DNA of 64,000 nt from Umezawaea sp049997955 (GCA_049997955.1 JAEBDY010000001.1:124001-188000); one strand, 5' to 3'. Counted from the first letter of the stretch, positions 49,687-58,799 are shown. Notes: generated by a model not told the origin, from the letters alone. Program-made: numbers and translations.

Positions 49687-50352
49687 TCAGACGTCGGAGT
49701 CGTCGCCGTAGCCGGGCATCCGGCCGGTGACGACGAAGACGGTGCGCTTGGCCACGGAGACCGCGTGGTCGGCGTAGCGCTCGTAGAAGCGGCCCAGGAG
49801 CGTCGTGTCGACGGCGGAGGCGACGCCGTACGGCCAGTCCTTGTCCATGATCACCGTGAACAGGTGGCGGTGCAGGTCGTCCATCGCGTCGTCCGCGTCC
49901 TCGATCGACCGCGCCCGTGCGACGTCCTGGGTGCGGATGACCTCGGTGGCCTCGCGCGCGAGCTCGACCGCGATGCGGCCCATCTCGGCGAAGTACGGCT
50001 TGACGTCCTCGCCGAGCACCTGCTGGGGGTGCCTGCGCCGGGCCGCCTTCGCGACGTGCAGCGCCAGGTCTCCCATGCGCTCAACGCTTTCCGCGGCGTG
50101 GATGACCGCTAGCACCGTGCGCAGGTCCGTCGCGACGGGGGCCTGCAGGGCGAGCAGCGCGTACGCCTGCTCCTCGATGCTGGCGCGCACGTCGTCGACC
50201 TTGGCGTCGTCGCCGATCACCTGTTCGGCGAGCGCCAGGTCCGCCTCGAGCAGCGCGGTGGTCGCGCGTTCCATGGCGTCACCGACCATGCCGCACATGT
50301 CGGCGAGCTGGTCGGCGAGCTGTCCGAGCTGGTCATGGTAGGCCTCACGCAT
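49687..50352 (-). CDS. phoU: Phosphate signalling protein PhoU
   Basis: Protein of 221 residues formed by two PhoU three-helix repeats, each with a metal-binding motif of the type E/DxxxD (VIGDDAKVDDVR; RSIEDADDAMDDL). It links the Pst transporter to PhoR and prevents PHO gene expression when phosphate is ample. ATG 50352 is chosen: it gives the family start MREAYHDQL. TACGCT lies 6 nt before it, so the mRNA is probably leaderless. It converges on the PPE cluster that follows pstB. Confidence 0.93.
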   Translation of the reverse strand: MREAYHDQLGQLADQLADMCGMVGDAMERATTALLEADLALAEQVIGDDAKVDDVRASIEEQAYALLALQAPVATDLRTVLAVIHAAESVERMGDLALHVAKAARRRHPQQVLGEDVKPYFAEMGRIAVELAREATEVIRTQDVARARSIEDADDAMDDLHRHLFTVIMDKDWPYGVASAVDTTLLGRFYERYADHAVSVAKRTVFVVTGRMPGYGDDSDV

Positions 50353-50431
50353 GCCGACAGCGTACGTCGACCGCGTCGCGGCAGCGACATCGTCCAATGA
50401 ACCCCGGATGAACCGATGGTGACCAGCTGCC

Positions 50432-53400
50432 CTAGGCGCAGGGGTCGGCGCCACCGTTCACAATGGACACACCGGCGGGAGGGGCGGTCTGGCCGCTGCC
50501 CGTGTCCTGAGCCGTTCCACCTTGCGGGGAAACGACCTTCTCGTCGAAGCCCGGTCCGATGACGAGCGCGACGGCGCTGCCCATGGAGGCGTCGAACTCG
50601 AGGGTGGCGCCCGGCATGGCCGCGCCGAGCGTCGCCGCCGCGTCCTCACCGCCGATGCCGTACCTGACGACCGTCTTGTCGACGGGCGGGTTGTCGCCGA
50701 ACCTCACGACGTCGAAGCCCTGCGCGACCAGTGCGTCCTTGAGCCTGCCCGCGGCGCCGCCCGAGTCGGGGTCGCCGTTGAGCACCTGCAGCTTCACCGA
50801 CTTCGGATCGATGATCTTGCCCTTGCCCGGTTCCGACGGCGGCTTCGCCGGGGACGACGTGTCGTCCGGGTCCGCCTCCAGCGTCTCGCCCGGCAGCGGG
50901 GTGCCCTCGATGATCGCCTTGAACAGCCGGTCGGCCTCTTCGGGGACGAACTCCTCGGTGTTGTCGTCGGGGCTCAGCGTCGGCCCCTCCTCGGTGCGGT
51001 GCGGCATCGTCACGAAGCTGACGCGGCCCGCTTCCAAGCCCTGCAACGACTCCCCGAGGGTGAGGAGCTGGTCGGCGCCGACGTTCTGCCCCTGCGTGGA
51101 GGCCGCGAACGCGTTGATGAACGAGTTCAGCTTGCCGGGGTTCAGCAGGATCTCGTTCGACAACGCCTTGCGCAGCAACGAGGACAGGAACTTCTGCTGC
51201 CGGGTGATCCGGTCGTAGTCGCCGAACACCTCGCCCGAGACCTTGCGGGCCCGCACGTAGTTCAGCGCCTGGTCGCCGGAGATGTCGTACTTGCCCGCCT
51301 TGTCGAACAGCACGCCAAGCTCGTCGTCCTTCATCGGCTTGGGCACGCAGACGTTCACGGTGCCGACGGCGTCGACCATGCTCTTGAAGCCGTTGAAGTC
51401 GACGCTGATGAAGTGGTTGATGTTGAGGTGCGTGATCGAGCTCATCATCGAGGTCACGCACTTCGGGCCGCCGATCGCGTAGGCCTCGTTGGCCAGGACG
51501 CCTTTCGCGGCCTCGATCTGCTCACCGTTGTAGGTGCTGTTCGTCGGGTCCCAGCCCTCGCACGCGGGGCGGTTCACCCGCACGTCGCGCGGCAGCGACA
51601 TCACGACGACGCGCTTCCGGTCGGCCGGGATGTGCGCGAGCATCAGCACGTCCGAGCGGGCGCCGACCTCCTGGCCGGCCTCGCCGACGCCGTCCTCGGG
51701 TCGCGCGTTCGCGCGGGTGTCGGAGCCGACGATCAGGAAGTTCTCGTCGCCGTACTGCTTCTCGGCGTCCTGCACGGCGGCGGTGTTCGAGCCCAGCGCG
51801 TCGATCTCGGTGAACTTGCTGTCCACCCACATCAGCGCGCCCCAGCCGAGGCCGGTGGACACGAAGACCAGGATGGCGGAGGTCAACGAGATGATCTTGA
51901 GGATCCGGACGATCTTCGAGTGCTTCGGCGTGCGCCCTCGCGGCGGCAGCACCTCGCCGTCCTCGTCGAGGATGACGGGCTCCGCGTACTCGGTCTTGTC
52001 CTCGTCCTCCTCGGCCTTCCACGGCATGAGCTTCTGCTTGCGCTCCTTGCGCTTGCGCTCCTGCTCGGCCAGCTCGTCGTGCACCGCGGAGAACCGCGCC
52101 AGCGTGTGGTCGACCTCGCGGCGCTTCTTGACGTCGTCGCCGATCGCTTCCATCTCGGTGGTGAGGCTGGCCGGGTCGATCTCGTCGCGGCGCTCGGGGC
52201 CGGGGGCCCTCGGCGGCTCCACGACCTCGTTCGCGGCGGGGTTCAGCCTGTTGTCGACGGGTGCGCGGCGAGGCCCGGCACCGTCCACCGGGATTCGGCG
52301 GGACCCGCTGGGGTCGTCGACGAGCGGCATCGGGCGGGACCCGCTGGAGTCCGGGCCGGGGGGCGTGCGGCGGGGACCGCTGGAGTCCACGCCGGGCGGG
52401 ATCGGGCGTGCGCCGGTCGTGTCCATCCGCGGCGGTACGGGCCGGGGACCGCTGGAGTCCCCACGAGGTGGCAGGGGAGCCACGCCGGGGGGAGGGGGCG
52501 GAACAGGGCGGGGACGGCGTCCCGTGCCCTCAGCGGACGGCACAGGCGGCGGCACGGCGGGTCGCGGACGCGAGCCCGTGTGCTCGCTCGGGTGGCCGAG
52601 GGGCGGTACCGGCGGAGCGGCCCGCCGTCCGGTCGACTCGGCGGGCGGCGACGGGGGTGCGGCGCGGTGGGCTTCCGGCGGGAGCGGCGGGCGGGTGCCG
52701 ATGGGTGGCGGACGCTGCCCGCTCGGCTGCTCGGGCGCGGCGCGGCGACCCGTCGACTCGGCGGGGGGCACGGCCCGGCGGCCGGTGGACTCGGCGGGAG
52801 GCGCGGCCCGGCGGCCGGTCGACTCGGCCGACCGGCGGCCCGTGGGCTCGACGGGCGGTTCAGGCGCCGCTCGACGGCCGGTGGGCTCGCCGAAGGCGGG
52901 TTCCGGCGCGGCACGGCGGCCGGTGGGCACGCCGGGCTCGGGTGCGGCCCGGCGGCCGGTCGGCTCGGCGGGCGGCTCGGGTGCGGCCCGACGGCCGGTG
53001 GGTGCGGCAGGTGCTTCGGGGGCGGCGCGGCGGCCCGTGGGTTCACCGAGCGGCGCGTCGGGTGCGGCCCGGCGACCGGTGGCCTCGGTGGGAGGCGCGA
53101 CGCGGCGGCCGGTGGCCTCGGGCGGGGCGGCGCGGTGTCCGTTCGGGTCGGCGGCGCGGCGGCCGGTCGGCTCGACCGGGGGCGCGGCCCGACGTCCCGC
53201 GGGAGGCGGGGGTGCGGCGCGGCGACCGGTGTCGGCGGGTCGCACGGGTTGTTCGACGCCGGTCGACCGCGCGGGAGGCGGCTGGCGGACCGGGGGCGGC
53301 GGGGGCGCTGCCCGGCGGCCGGTGGGGGGAGGAGGCGGCTGATCAGCGGGAACGGGCCGGGGGATGTTGGTGCGGCTGTGCCGCTCCACCAGGTCCGACA

Positions 53401-53512
53401 CGCTCAGACCGCCACCGCCTTCTGCGCGGCGTCGACGGCCTGATGCCTGCTCTTCCTCGGGTTCCTCGGCGCCTCGTGAACCGGGGCCGCCACGGCGGGG
53501 CTCGTCGGGCAC
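50432..53512 (-). CDS. LytR-CpsA-Psr protein with repeat-rich N-terminal tail
   Basis: Long protein of 1026 residues. About 1-480 is cytoplasmic and disordered, with some fifteen TGRRAAP-type repeats (about 65-290) and further Ser-Gly-Pro-Arg repeats. A membrane helix lies at about 530-555, the LCP domain at about 590-760 (VGSDTRANARPED, SLPRDVRVN, DYDRITRQQKFL), and a LytR C-terminal domain at about 900-990 (VKLQVLNGDP). LCP enzymes attach wall polymers such as arabinogalactan or teichoic acids to peptidoglycan outside the membrane. Most relatives have a much shorter tail. Start GTG 53512. Single gene. Confidence 0.88.
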   Translation of the reverse strand: MPDEPRRGGPGSRGAEEPEEEQASGRRRRAEGGGGLSVSDLVERHSRTNIPRPVPADQPPPPPTGRRAAPPPPPVRQPPPARSTGVEQPVRPADTGRRAAPPPPAGRRAAPPVEPTGRRAADPNGHRAAPPEATGRRVAPPTEATGRRAAPDAPLGEPTGRRAAPEAPAAPTGRRAAPEPPAEPTGRRAAPEPGVPTGRRAAPEPAFGEPTGRRAAPEPPVEPTGRRSAESTGRRAAPPAESTGRRAVPPAESTGRRAAPEQPSGQRPPPIGTRPPLPPEAHRAAPPSPPAESTGRRAAPPVPPLGHPSEHTGSRPRPAVPPPVPSAEGTGRRPRPVPPPPPGVAPLPPRGDSSGPRPVPPRMDTTGARPIPPGVDSSGPRRTPPGPDSSGSRPMPLVDDPSGSRRIPVDGAGPRRAPVDNRLNPAANEVVEPPRAPGPERRDEIDPASLTTEMEAIGDDVKKRREVDHTLARFSAVHDELAEQERKRKERKQKLMPWKAEEDEDKTEYAEPVILDEDGEVLPPRGRTPKHSKIVRILKIISLTSAILVFVSTGLGWGALMWVDSKFTEIDALGSNTAAVQDAEKQYGDENFLIVGSDTRANARPEDGVGEAGQEVGARSDVLMLAHIPADRKRVVVMSLPRDVRVNRPACEGWDPTNSTYNGEQIEAAKGVLANEAYAIGGPKCVTSMMSSITHLNINHFISVDFNGFKSMVDAVGTVNVCVPKPMKDDELGVLFDKAGKYDISGDQALNYVRARKVSGEVFGDYDRITRQQKFLSSLLRKALSNEILLNPGKLNSFINAFAASTQGQNVGADQLLTLGESLQGLEAGRVSFVTMPHRTEEGPTLSPDDNTEEFVPEEADRLFKAIIEGTPLPGETLEADPDDTSSPAKPPSEPGKGKIIDPKSVKLQVLNGDPDSGGAAGRLKDALVAQGFDVVRFGDNPPVDKTVVRYGIGGEDAAATLGAAMPGATLEFDASMGSAVALVIGPGFDEKVVSPQGGTAQDTGSGQTAPPAGVSIVNGGADPCA

Positions 53513-53726
53513 CCGGTCTCCCTTCAGGTAAGTCCACTACTGGGTTGTCATCACAAGTTGACGACGGCGAGGACACAGTGGTTGCACACCGGCGTGTCAG
53601 TCCGGTCGATAGTACGGATGACAGCGACTCCTGACGACCACTCCCGGTGATCCCGGTCGAGCAAGTCGTCGGTACCGAGCAGTCTGGCAGGTCCGAACGG
53701 GTGAACGATTAGGCGAAATAGGTGCC

Positions 53727-54602
53727 TCAGTAGTAACCGGCAACCCTGGAATCCGCTATCGCGCGACGGCCCGCGGCAGGCCCGGCGAGCTGCACCCGCC
53801 CGTTCTCCCGGTAGGCGACCGCGTTCCGGCCCGACTGCTTGGCCGTGTAGAGCAGGCTGTCGGCGCGGAGCAACTGCTGTTCAGCGCTGACCGGCGGCCG
53901 CGACGGAACGGCCTCCGCGGGCGGCTCGTAGGCGACGCCCCCGCTGACCGTCACGCGCAATCCCGGTGCCACGCGAGACCACTCGTGACGCTCGACACGT
54001 TCACGGGCGGCCTCGACGATGCTCACGGACGTGGTCGCCGTCACACTCGGCAGGACGAGGACGAACTCCTCGCCGCCGTACCGGGCGCAGAACGCGTCCG
54101 GCGGCAGGTCCGTCTGCAGCAGCTCCACGACCCGTTGCAGCACGCGGTCGCCCAGCAGGTGGCCGAACGTGTCGTTGACCCGCTTGAACCAGTCGAGGTC
54201 CATCAGGGCTATCGCCAGCCCGTGCCGCGAGGTGCCGCGCTCGGCGAGGATCGCCAGCAGCCGCTGGTCGAGGTACCGGCGGTTGTAGCTGTGGGTCAGG
54301 CTGTCGCGCAGGCTCTGCTCGCGGGCCTCGGCGTGCTCGCGGCGCAGCCGGTCCACCTCGCGGCGCAGCTGCTCGGGCACCCGCGGCTGCTCCTCCCGGT
54401 CCGCGTACGCGAGGTCGAGCGCCGAACGCAGGTGCTGGTACGCCTGCTGCCACTGGCCGCGGGACGCCAGCAGCGTCGCGATCGACTCGTGCAGCTCGAC
54501 GAGACCGGTGGTCTCGGAGGGGGTGGCGTCGACCGCGAGGAGGTGGTCCTCGGGCTTCCTGTTCGGGTCTGATTCGGCGACTTCGGGTCGCAGTGCGGTC
54601 AT
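53727..54602 (-). CDS. Diguanylate cyclase (GGDEF domain)
   Basis: Soluble protein of 291 residues. The N-terminal third looks like helical TPR-type repeats (HESIATLLASRGQWQQAYQHLRSALDLAY), followed by a coiled coil and a GGDEF domain (about 115-265) with active site RYGGEEF and metal Asp in ALMDLDWFKRVND. It should make c-di-GMP from two GTP. The inhibitory RxxD site is replaced by PPDA, so product inhibition is probably absent. ATG 54602 has GGGAGG at 6 nt upstream; GTG 54611 would overlap that site. Confidence 0.9.
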   Translation of the reverse strand: MTALRPEVAESDPNRKPEDHLLAVDATPSETTGLVELHESIATLLASRGQWQQAYQHLRSALDLAYADREEQPRVPEQLRREVDRLRREHAEAREQSLRDSLTHSYNRRYLDQRLLAILAERGTSRHGLAIALMDLDWFKRVNDTFGHLLGDRVLQRVVELLQTDLPPDAFCARYGGEEFVLVLPSVTATTSVSIVEAARERVERHEWSRVAPGLRVTVSGGVAYEPPAEAVPSRPPVSAEQQLLRADSLLYTAKQSGRNAVAYRENGRVQLAGPAAGRRAIADSRVAGYY

Positions 54603-54782
54603 CGCGCTCACCTCCCTACTTGCCTGGTGTCGTCTCCTGAGAGGCGGCGCTTGAGCCGGCGGGACGCGCGGACGCGTTATTTCCCCCGTCTGGTTGACTG
54701 CTCACTGCTCCGAACTAGTGACGATCAGTGATCAACCTGGCTCTGCGTGCCCTGCCGCCCGACAGCCGTCGACCGCGGGCGG

Positions 54783-55247
54783 TCAGCCGCCGACGCAGGG
54801 GGCGAACCCGTACGGCTTCCCGTCGATCACCACGACGTGCAGCGAGCCGATCTGGACGCCGACGGTCGCCGATTCTTCGATCAACGTCACGGTCGCCGCG
54901 ACCACGTAGACCACCCCGCGCGGGTGCGTCCGCTTGCCGGGTGGTTCCCAGTCGGGGTCCATCCGCAGGGTCGACATCGCCGGATCCATCCGCAGCGTGC
55001 CCGCGCGCAGTTCGCAGACCTGCGTGCGGAAGTCCGGGTGCTGGGTGTCCTGGAGCAGTTTCCGCTGCTCGGAGTTCCCCTTGTCGCCCGCCTCGTTGAG
55101 CTGGGTGAAGTAGCCCGCCACCTGCTCGCGCTCCACTTCGGTGATCCGCAACGGCCGCGCCGTGCCCGCCACCGGCGACGCGCAGCCGCCCAGCAGCAGC
55201 GCGCCTGCCGTGACCAGCGCGCTCGCCCACCGGACGCGGTCAGCCAC
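54783..55247 (-). CDS. Hypothetical lipoprotein
   Basis: Protein of 154 residues with signal peptide and lipobox LLGGC. The mature part holds two Cys (VCELRAG and FAPCVGG) that may form a disulfide. TLRMDPAMSTLRMDPD is a short internal repeat. Its start overlaps the dusB end by 8 bp, so it is the second gene of that unit. It resembles small secreted lipoproteins with an NTF2-like fold in length, but I cannot confirm this. Function unknown. Confidence 0.75.
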   Translation of the reverse strand: MADRVRWASALVTAGALLLGGCASPVAGTARPLRITEVEREQVAGYFTQLNEAGDKGNSEQRKLLQDTQHPDFRTQVCELRAGTLRMDPAMSTLRMDPDWEPPGKRTHPRGVVYVVAATVTLIEESATVGVQIGSLHVVVIDGKPYGFAPCVGG

Positions 55248-56382
55248 CCGAGTGCATCACTTCCGCCCCCATCGGGACGGTGGCGTCCTCGGGGTCGTCC
55301 AGCCACCCCTCCGGCAGGACCACCTTCGCGGGCGAACCCTGGCGGCCGCGGGGCCCCTCGGCCTCCGACGGGTACGGCGCGTCGTGGTCGAGCTGCCCGA
55401 TCAGGTCGTCCAACTCGGTCAGCGTGCCGACCATCGCGAAGCTCCGCCGCAGGTCGCCGCCCACCGGGAAGCCGCGCAGGTACCAGGCCATGTGCTTGCG
55501 CAGGTCGCGCACGCCCTTGTCCTCGTCGTAGTGCTCGGTCAGCAGCTCCGCGTGCGTCCGCAGGATCCCCGCCACCTCGCCCAGGCTCGGCCCCTCGGGG
55601 ATCGGCAGGCCCGCGAAGGCCGCCTGGAGGTCCCGGAACAGCCACGGCCGCCCCAGGCACCCGCGCCCCACGACGACCCCGTCGCACCCGGTCTCGTCGA
55701 CCATCCTCAGCGCGTCCTGCGCGCTGAAGACGTCGCCGTTGCCGAGCACCGGGATCCCCGTCACGGCTTCCTTCAGACGGGCGATGGCCGACCAGTCCGC
55801 CTGCCCGGAGTACCGCTGGGCCGCCGTGCGCGCGTGCAGCGCCACCGCCTTCGCCCCCTCGGCCTCCGCGATCCGCCCGGCGTCCAGGTACGTCAGGTGC
55901 TCGTCGGTGATCCCGATCCGGAACTTCACCGTCACCGGGATCCCCGCGGGCTCGGCGGCCCGCACTGCGGCCCGCACGATCTCCCCGAACAACCGCCGCT
56001 TGTACGGCAGCGCCGCGCCGCCGCCCTTGCGCGTCACCTTGGGAACGGGGCAGCCGAAGTTCATGTCGATGTGGTCGGCGAGGTCCTCGTCCACGATCAT
56101 CTTCACCGCTCGACCCATGGTCGCCGGATCGACGCCGTACAGCTGCATCGACCGCGGGTGCTCGTCGCGGTCGAACGTGATCATGTGGAGGGTCGTCGCG
56201 TCCCGCTCGACGAGCGCGCGCGCCGTCACCATCTCGCACACGTACAGCCCCGCCCCGTACTGCCTGCACAGCCGGCGGAACGCCACGTTGGTGATGCCCG
56301 CCATCGGCGCGAGCACGACCGGCGGGTCGACCTCGAACGGGCCGATCCGCAAGGACTTGGTGGTCTGGAGTGCCGTGGACAT
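55240..56382 (-). CDS. dusB: tRNA-dihydrouridine synthase (NifR3/DusB type)
   Basis: FMN enzyme of 380 residues that reduces uridine to dihydrouridine in the tRNA D-loop. The N-terminal LAPMAGITNVAFRRL, DMNFGCPVPKVTRKGGGAAL with the catalytic Cys, the tRNA-binding LHARTAAQRYSG and GRGCLGRPWLF are Dus marks. ATG 56382 is taken; ATG 56391 is also possible. Followed by an overlapping lipoprotein gene. Confidence 0.93.
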   Translation of the reverse strand: MSTALQTTKSLRIGPFEVDPPVVLAPMAGITNVAFRRLCRQYGAGLYVCEMVTARALVERDATTLHMITFDRDEHPRSMQLYGVDPATMGRAVKMIVDEDLADHIDMNFGCPVPKVTRKGGGAALPYKRRLFGEIVRAAVRAAEPAGIPVTVKFRIGITDEHLTYLDAGRIAEAEGAKAVALHARTAAQRYSGQADWSAIARLKEAVTGIPVLGNGDVFSAQDALRMVDETGCDGVVVGRGCLGRPWLFRDLQAAFAGLPIPEGPSLGEVAGILRTHAELLTEHYDEDKGVRDLRKHMAWYLRGFPVGGDLRRSFAMVGTLTELDDLIGQLDHDAPYPSEAEGPRGRQGSPAKVVLPEGWLDDPEDATVPMGAEVMHSGG

Positions 56383-56447
56383 CCCGCCCATTGTCACCCG
56401 GCGCGGAAGCGGACGTGCACCGGATCGGGGAGTCGCCCGTCACGCGC

Positions 56448-56933
56448 CTAGAACGGCACCGAGAGGCAGGCGAGTCGGGCGCCCGCCGTGCCCGCGTGGC
56501 CCTCGCCGGTGTGCGTGTGCTCGGCGTGGACGACGACGGACGCCGCGCGGCGGTCGGTGAACGTCCAGTCCACCTGCGCGATCGCCAGGCCAGAGCCGCG
56601 GGCGTTGGTGGTGAAGTCGAGCCAGATCTCGTTGTCCGGGTTGGCGAACGCCGGATCGGTCGCACCGCCCTGCACGTGCTGGAAGTGCGGACCCGAGTCG
56701 GCGGGGCCGAGACCGCACGTCTTCGCGTGGGCGTGGGCGCCGTACTCGCGGTTCGGCAGCAGACCCCTGGTGTGCAGCAGCACGAACGTCCCGCCGCCCG
56801 GCGTCGCCCACGAGACCACGGTCGCCTCCGAGCCGATGGGGGCCAGCGCGCTGTCGTGGACGGTCAGCGCCCCGGAGACGTGGACGGGCTGGGCGAGGGC
56901 GGCGCTGAGCGCGAGGGCGGCGGCGAGGTGCAT
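56448..56933 (-). CDS. sodC: Cu/Zn superoxide dismutase-family protein
   Basis: Secreted protein of 161 residues with a short signal peptide (about 1-15). Copper and zinc ligands are recognisable: HAHAKTCG, PHFQH, and HAEHTHTGEGHAGTAG, with Cys in KTCG and RLACL for the intrasubunit disulfide. It removes superoxide outside the membrane. The first copper-binding HxH is HAH. Domain spacing fits SodC, though the second histidine cluster is unusually His-rich. It is the last chromosomal gene before the integrated element. Confidence 0.82.
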   Translation of the reverse strand: MHLAAALALSAALAQPVHVSGALTVHDSALAPIGSEATVVSWATPGGGTFVLLHTRGLLPNREYGAHAHAKTCGLGPADSGPHFQHVQGGATDPAFANPDNEIWLDFTTNARGSGLAIAQVDWTFTDRRAASVVVHAEHTHTGEGHAGTAGARLACLSVPF

Positions 56934-57413
56934 GGGCCATGCGTAGCGCCCCGGACGTCCACCGGGCCAGCCGCGTCACCCGTTCCAGCGATCACCAGCC
57001 GAGCGGGCATCGACCGGACCAGGGGTGGAGTGAATCCCGGGTATTCCCACCAGCACGTGCGTTGTGGGCCGCCAGGGACTCGAACCCTGAACCAAGAGAT
57101 TTCTTATCTACGTCACGCATTGTCTTCCATGGTTGGCCGTAACAGGCTGCCGCCTCGCAAGTTAGCAAATGCGAATAGTCACTGTGGATGGTCCTTTGTG
57201 GGTGTCTTCCGTCGTTTCGACCGGGTAAACCATGGCGTTGATCATGACTGGGTCCTGCTAGCGCGAGGGGATCTATTTTCAGTATCCCACCATCGCACTG
57301 ACCGAAACCGATTGTAGTCGCTGCAGGCAGCGAGATCGATTACTTCGATCTGGATAAGTCATGAGGTTGGTCATTCGTCAACTCAGACAGAGCCTGGCGA
57401 ACACTCAGAGAAG
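56934..57413. other. Junction between chromosome and integrated element, no gene
   Basis: The 480 bp hold a tRNA 3' fragment at 57065-57097. To its right the base composition drops clearly (more A and T), and no coding frame with support is seen up to the PIN-Mrr stop at 57414. Confidence 0.6.
57065..57097 (-). tRNA. 3' fragment of a tRNA gene (attachment site)
   Basis: Read on the minus strand, CAGGG-TTCGAGT-CCCTG forms a complete T-arm with the TTCRANN loop, and GCGGCCCA is an acceptor 3' strand with discriminator A. The 5' half is missing: no GGGCCGC acceptor strand or D-arm lies at the right distance. This is what remains on the downstream side when an element integrates into a tRNA 3' end. 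The intact tRNA should lie on the minus strand at the far right end of the element. The isotype cannot be read from the fragment. Confidence 0.75.
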
Positions 57414-58799
57414 CTACATATACCCAGCAATCAACTGCCTCAATTCATCGCCATCAACAAGGATGATCGAAGTATCCTTGACATACTCTTGCGCTTCGGA
57501 AGTGAAATTCGAAGAGGTGACGTATATGCCTGAATGGAATCCTGCTGATCTTATTTTAGTGCGAAACCTTCGAATCTGGTGAATATTAACGAGCCTGTAG
57601 TTTTTATCCGCCTCTATTGCAATTAAGCGACCATCTTTACTCAATGGTGGATAGGCGACAATATCGAAATCAAAACCTCCATGAATAGTGTTTTCATACA
57701 ATTCATAACCCATGAGCGAGAATAGCTCCCTAACGAGTTCTTCAAATGCCAAGCGTGAATAATCATTCAAATCAATGTCGCTCCTGCCGCTGTTCGAATC
57801 GGCCTCAAGTTGCGGCATAGCATCGTGAATTTGTTTCACTGTTGAATCGGAAACGGAAGAATTTAGTCTTTCCTTGGCGGCTACCGCAAAATCATATAGG
57901 GTCAGTAGCATGAGTTGTGATTTCGCATAGTCATTAAGCTCCTGAACAAGCTCTGGCCGGGCTCCGCGCCGCCTATTTTCAGTGACAGTCCACCAGTCCT
58001 GCTTGACGTCATTAGTTATTATCACCACTTTATTGGACTGAATATCGCGAGCGGCCGCCTTGTCGATAACTTGCCGCCAGAGCACGTAGTCTCCAGCCGC
58101 CCTTAAATCTGTACTCTTTTCCTTTGCATCTTTATATCCTGGAGGCATCTTATTGGGAAAACGAAAGTCCCTAGCCTCCTCCACTAGGCTCCGAAATCGG
58201 TCGATTGAGTAAGCATCGCCAATTTTCCCAGCAATAAGAATGTCAATTTCAAGCAGAATTGGATCAGACTTCTGCATCTCTCCAGGACTTAAGTCGTGCT
58301 CACTTTCTAGCTCTTTTAGCTCAGCCTTTGCGGCGTCCAGTGCGCCATCAAGTCTAGATTCGAAGCCTTTTTGATCCAACCCCAGATCGGCTGGTGCCCA
58401 TGGTCGGCTTGTGAAAGTCCTTTCCCGAAGGTGTACCACACTGTTTACTGCGGCCTCTAAAATAGAGATCGCTTCAGCGGTCGCAATTTTTACTGTAGCA
58501 TTAGCACGCTTAAACTCGGATATTCTATTTACAACCGCGCTAGCTTTGTTTCTATGGAATTCGACGATCGCCTGATGCGGGACCCAGATCCGGTCAGAAA
58601 CCTGCCTAAATGATTCGAGCACTTGCTTCCGTGCATCAGCTCCAATTCGATATAGTGCAAGCAAAACGTTGGCGTCAAGAACAATAAGCCCAGAGTCAAT
58701 CGATTCAATGAAAACTTCTTCGGCGACCCCTATCTGAGTAATAATATCCGCAATGTTTCGAGCTGGCTTAGATGCGCCAGATGCTTGATCATCGTTCAT
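57414..58799 (-). CDS. PIN-like/Mrr restriction endonuclease fusion, candidate defence protein
   Basis: Protein of 461 residues. The N-terminal part (about 35-290) resembles PIN-like (PIN_8) nucleases: Asp42 in LIVLDANVLLALY, Glu in HQAIVEFHRNK, Asp in LLEIDILIAGKIGD and VIITNDVKQDWW. The C-terminal part (about 345-455) is Mrr-like: FEELVRELFSLMGYELY, GGFDFDIVAYPP and IAIEADKNYRLVN, where Glu lies one place earlier than in the usual ExK. Codons are AT-rich, unlike the neighbours. No Shine-Dalgarno is clear; GTG 58814 is an alternative start. It is the first gene inside the element, alone. A role against phages or plasmids is inferred from domains and context. Confidence 0.8.
   Translation of the reverse strand: MNDDQASGASKPARNIADIITQIGVAEEVFIESIDSGLIVLDANVLLALYRIGADARKQVLESFRQVSDRIWVPHQAIVEFHRNKASAVVNRISEFKRANATVKIATAEAISILEAAVNSVVHLRERTFTSRPWAPADLGLDQKGFESRLDGALDAAKAELKELESEHDLSPGEMQKSDPILLEIDILIAGKIGDAYSIDRFRSLVEEARDFRFPNKMPPGYKDAKEKSTDLRAAGDYVLWRQVIDKAAARDIQSNKVVIITNDVKQDWWTVTENRRRGARPELVQELNDYAKSQLMLLTLYDFAVAAKERLNSSVSDSTVKQIHDAMPQLEADSNSGRSDIDLNDYSRLAFEELVRELFSLMGYELYENTIHGGFDFDIVAYPPLSKDGRLIAIEADKNYRLVNIHQIRRFRTKIRSAGFHSGIYVTSSNFTSEAQEYVKDTSIILVDGDELRQLIAGYM

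Noticed and set aside
57065..57140. Complete tRNA gene
   Set aside because: Only the T-arm and 3' acceptor strand are present. No matching 5' acceptor strand, D-arm or anticodon arm could be found.
57361..57582. 73-codon plus-strand frame
   Set aside because: Overlaps the 3' end of the PIN-Mrr gene antisense and has no recognisable content.
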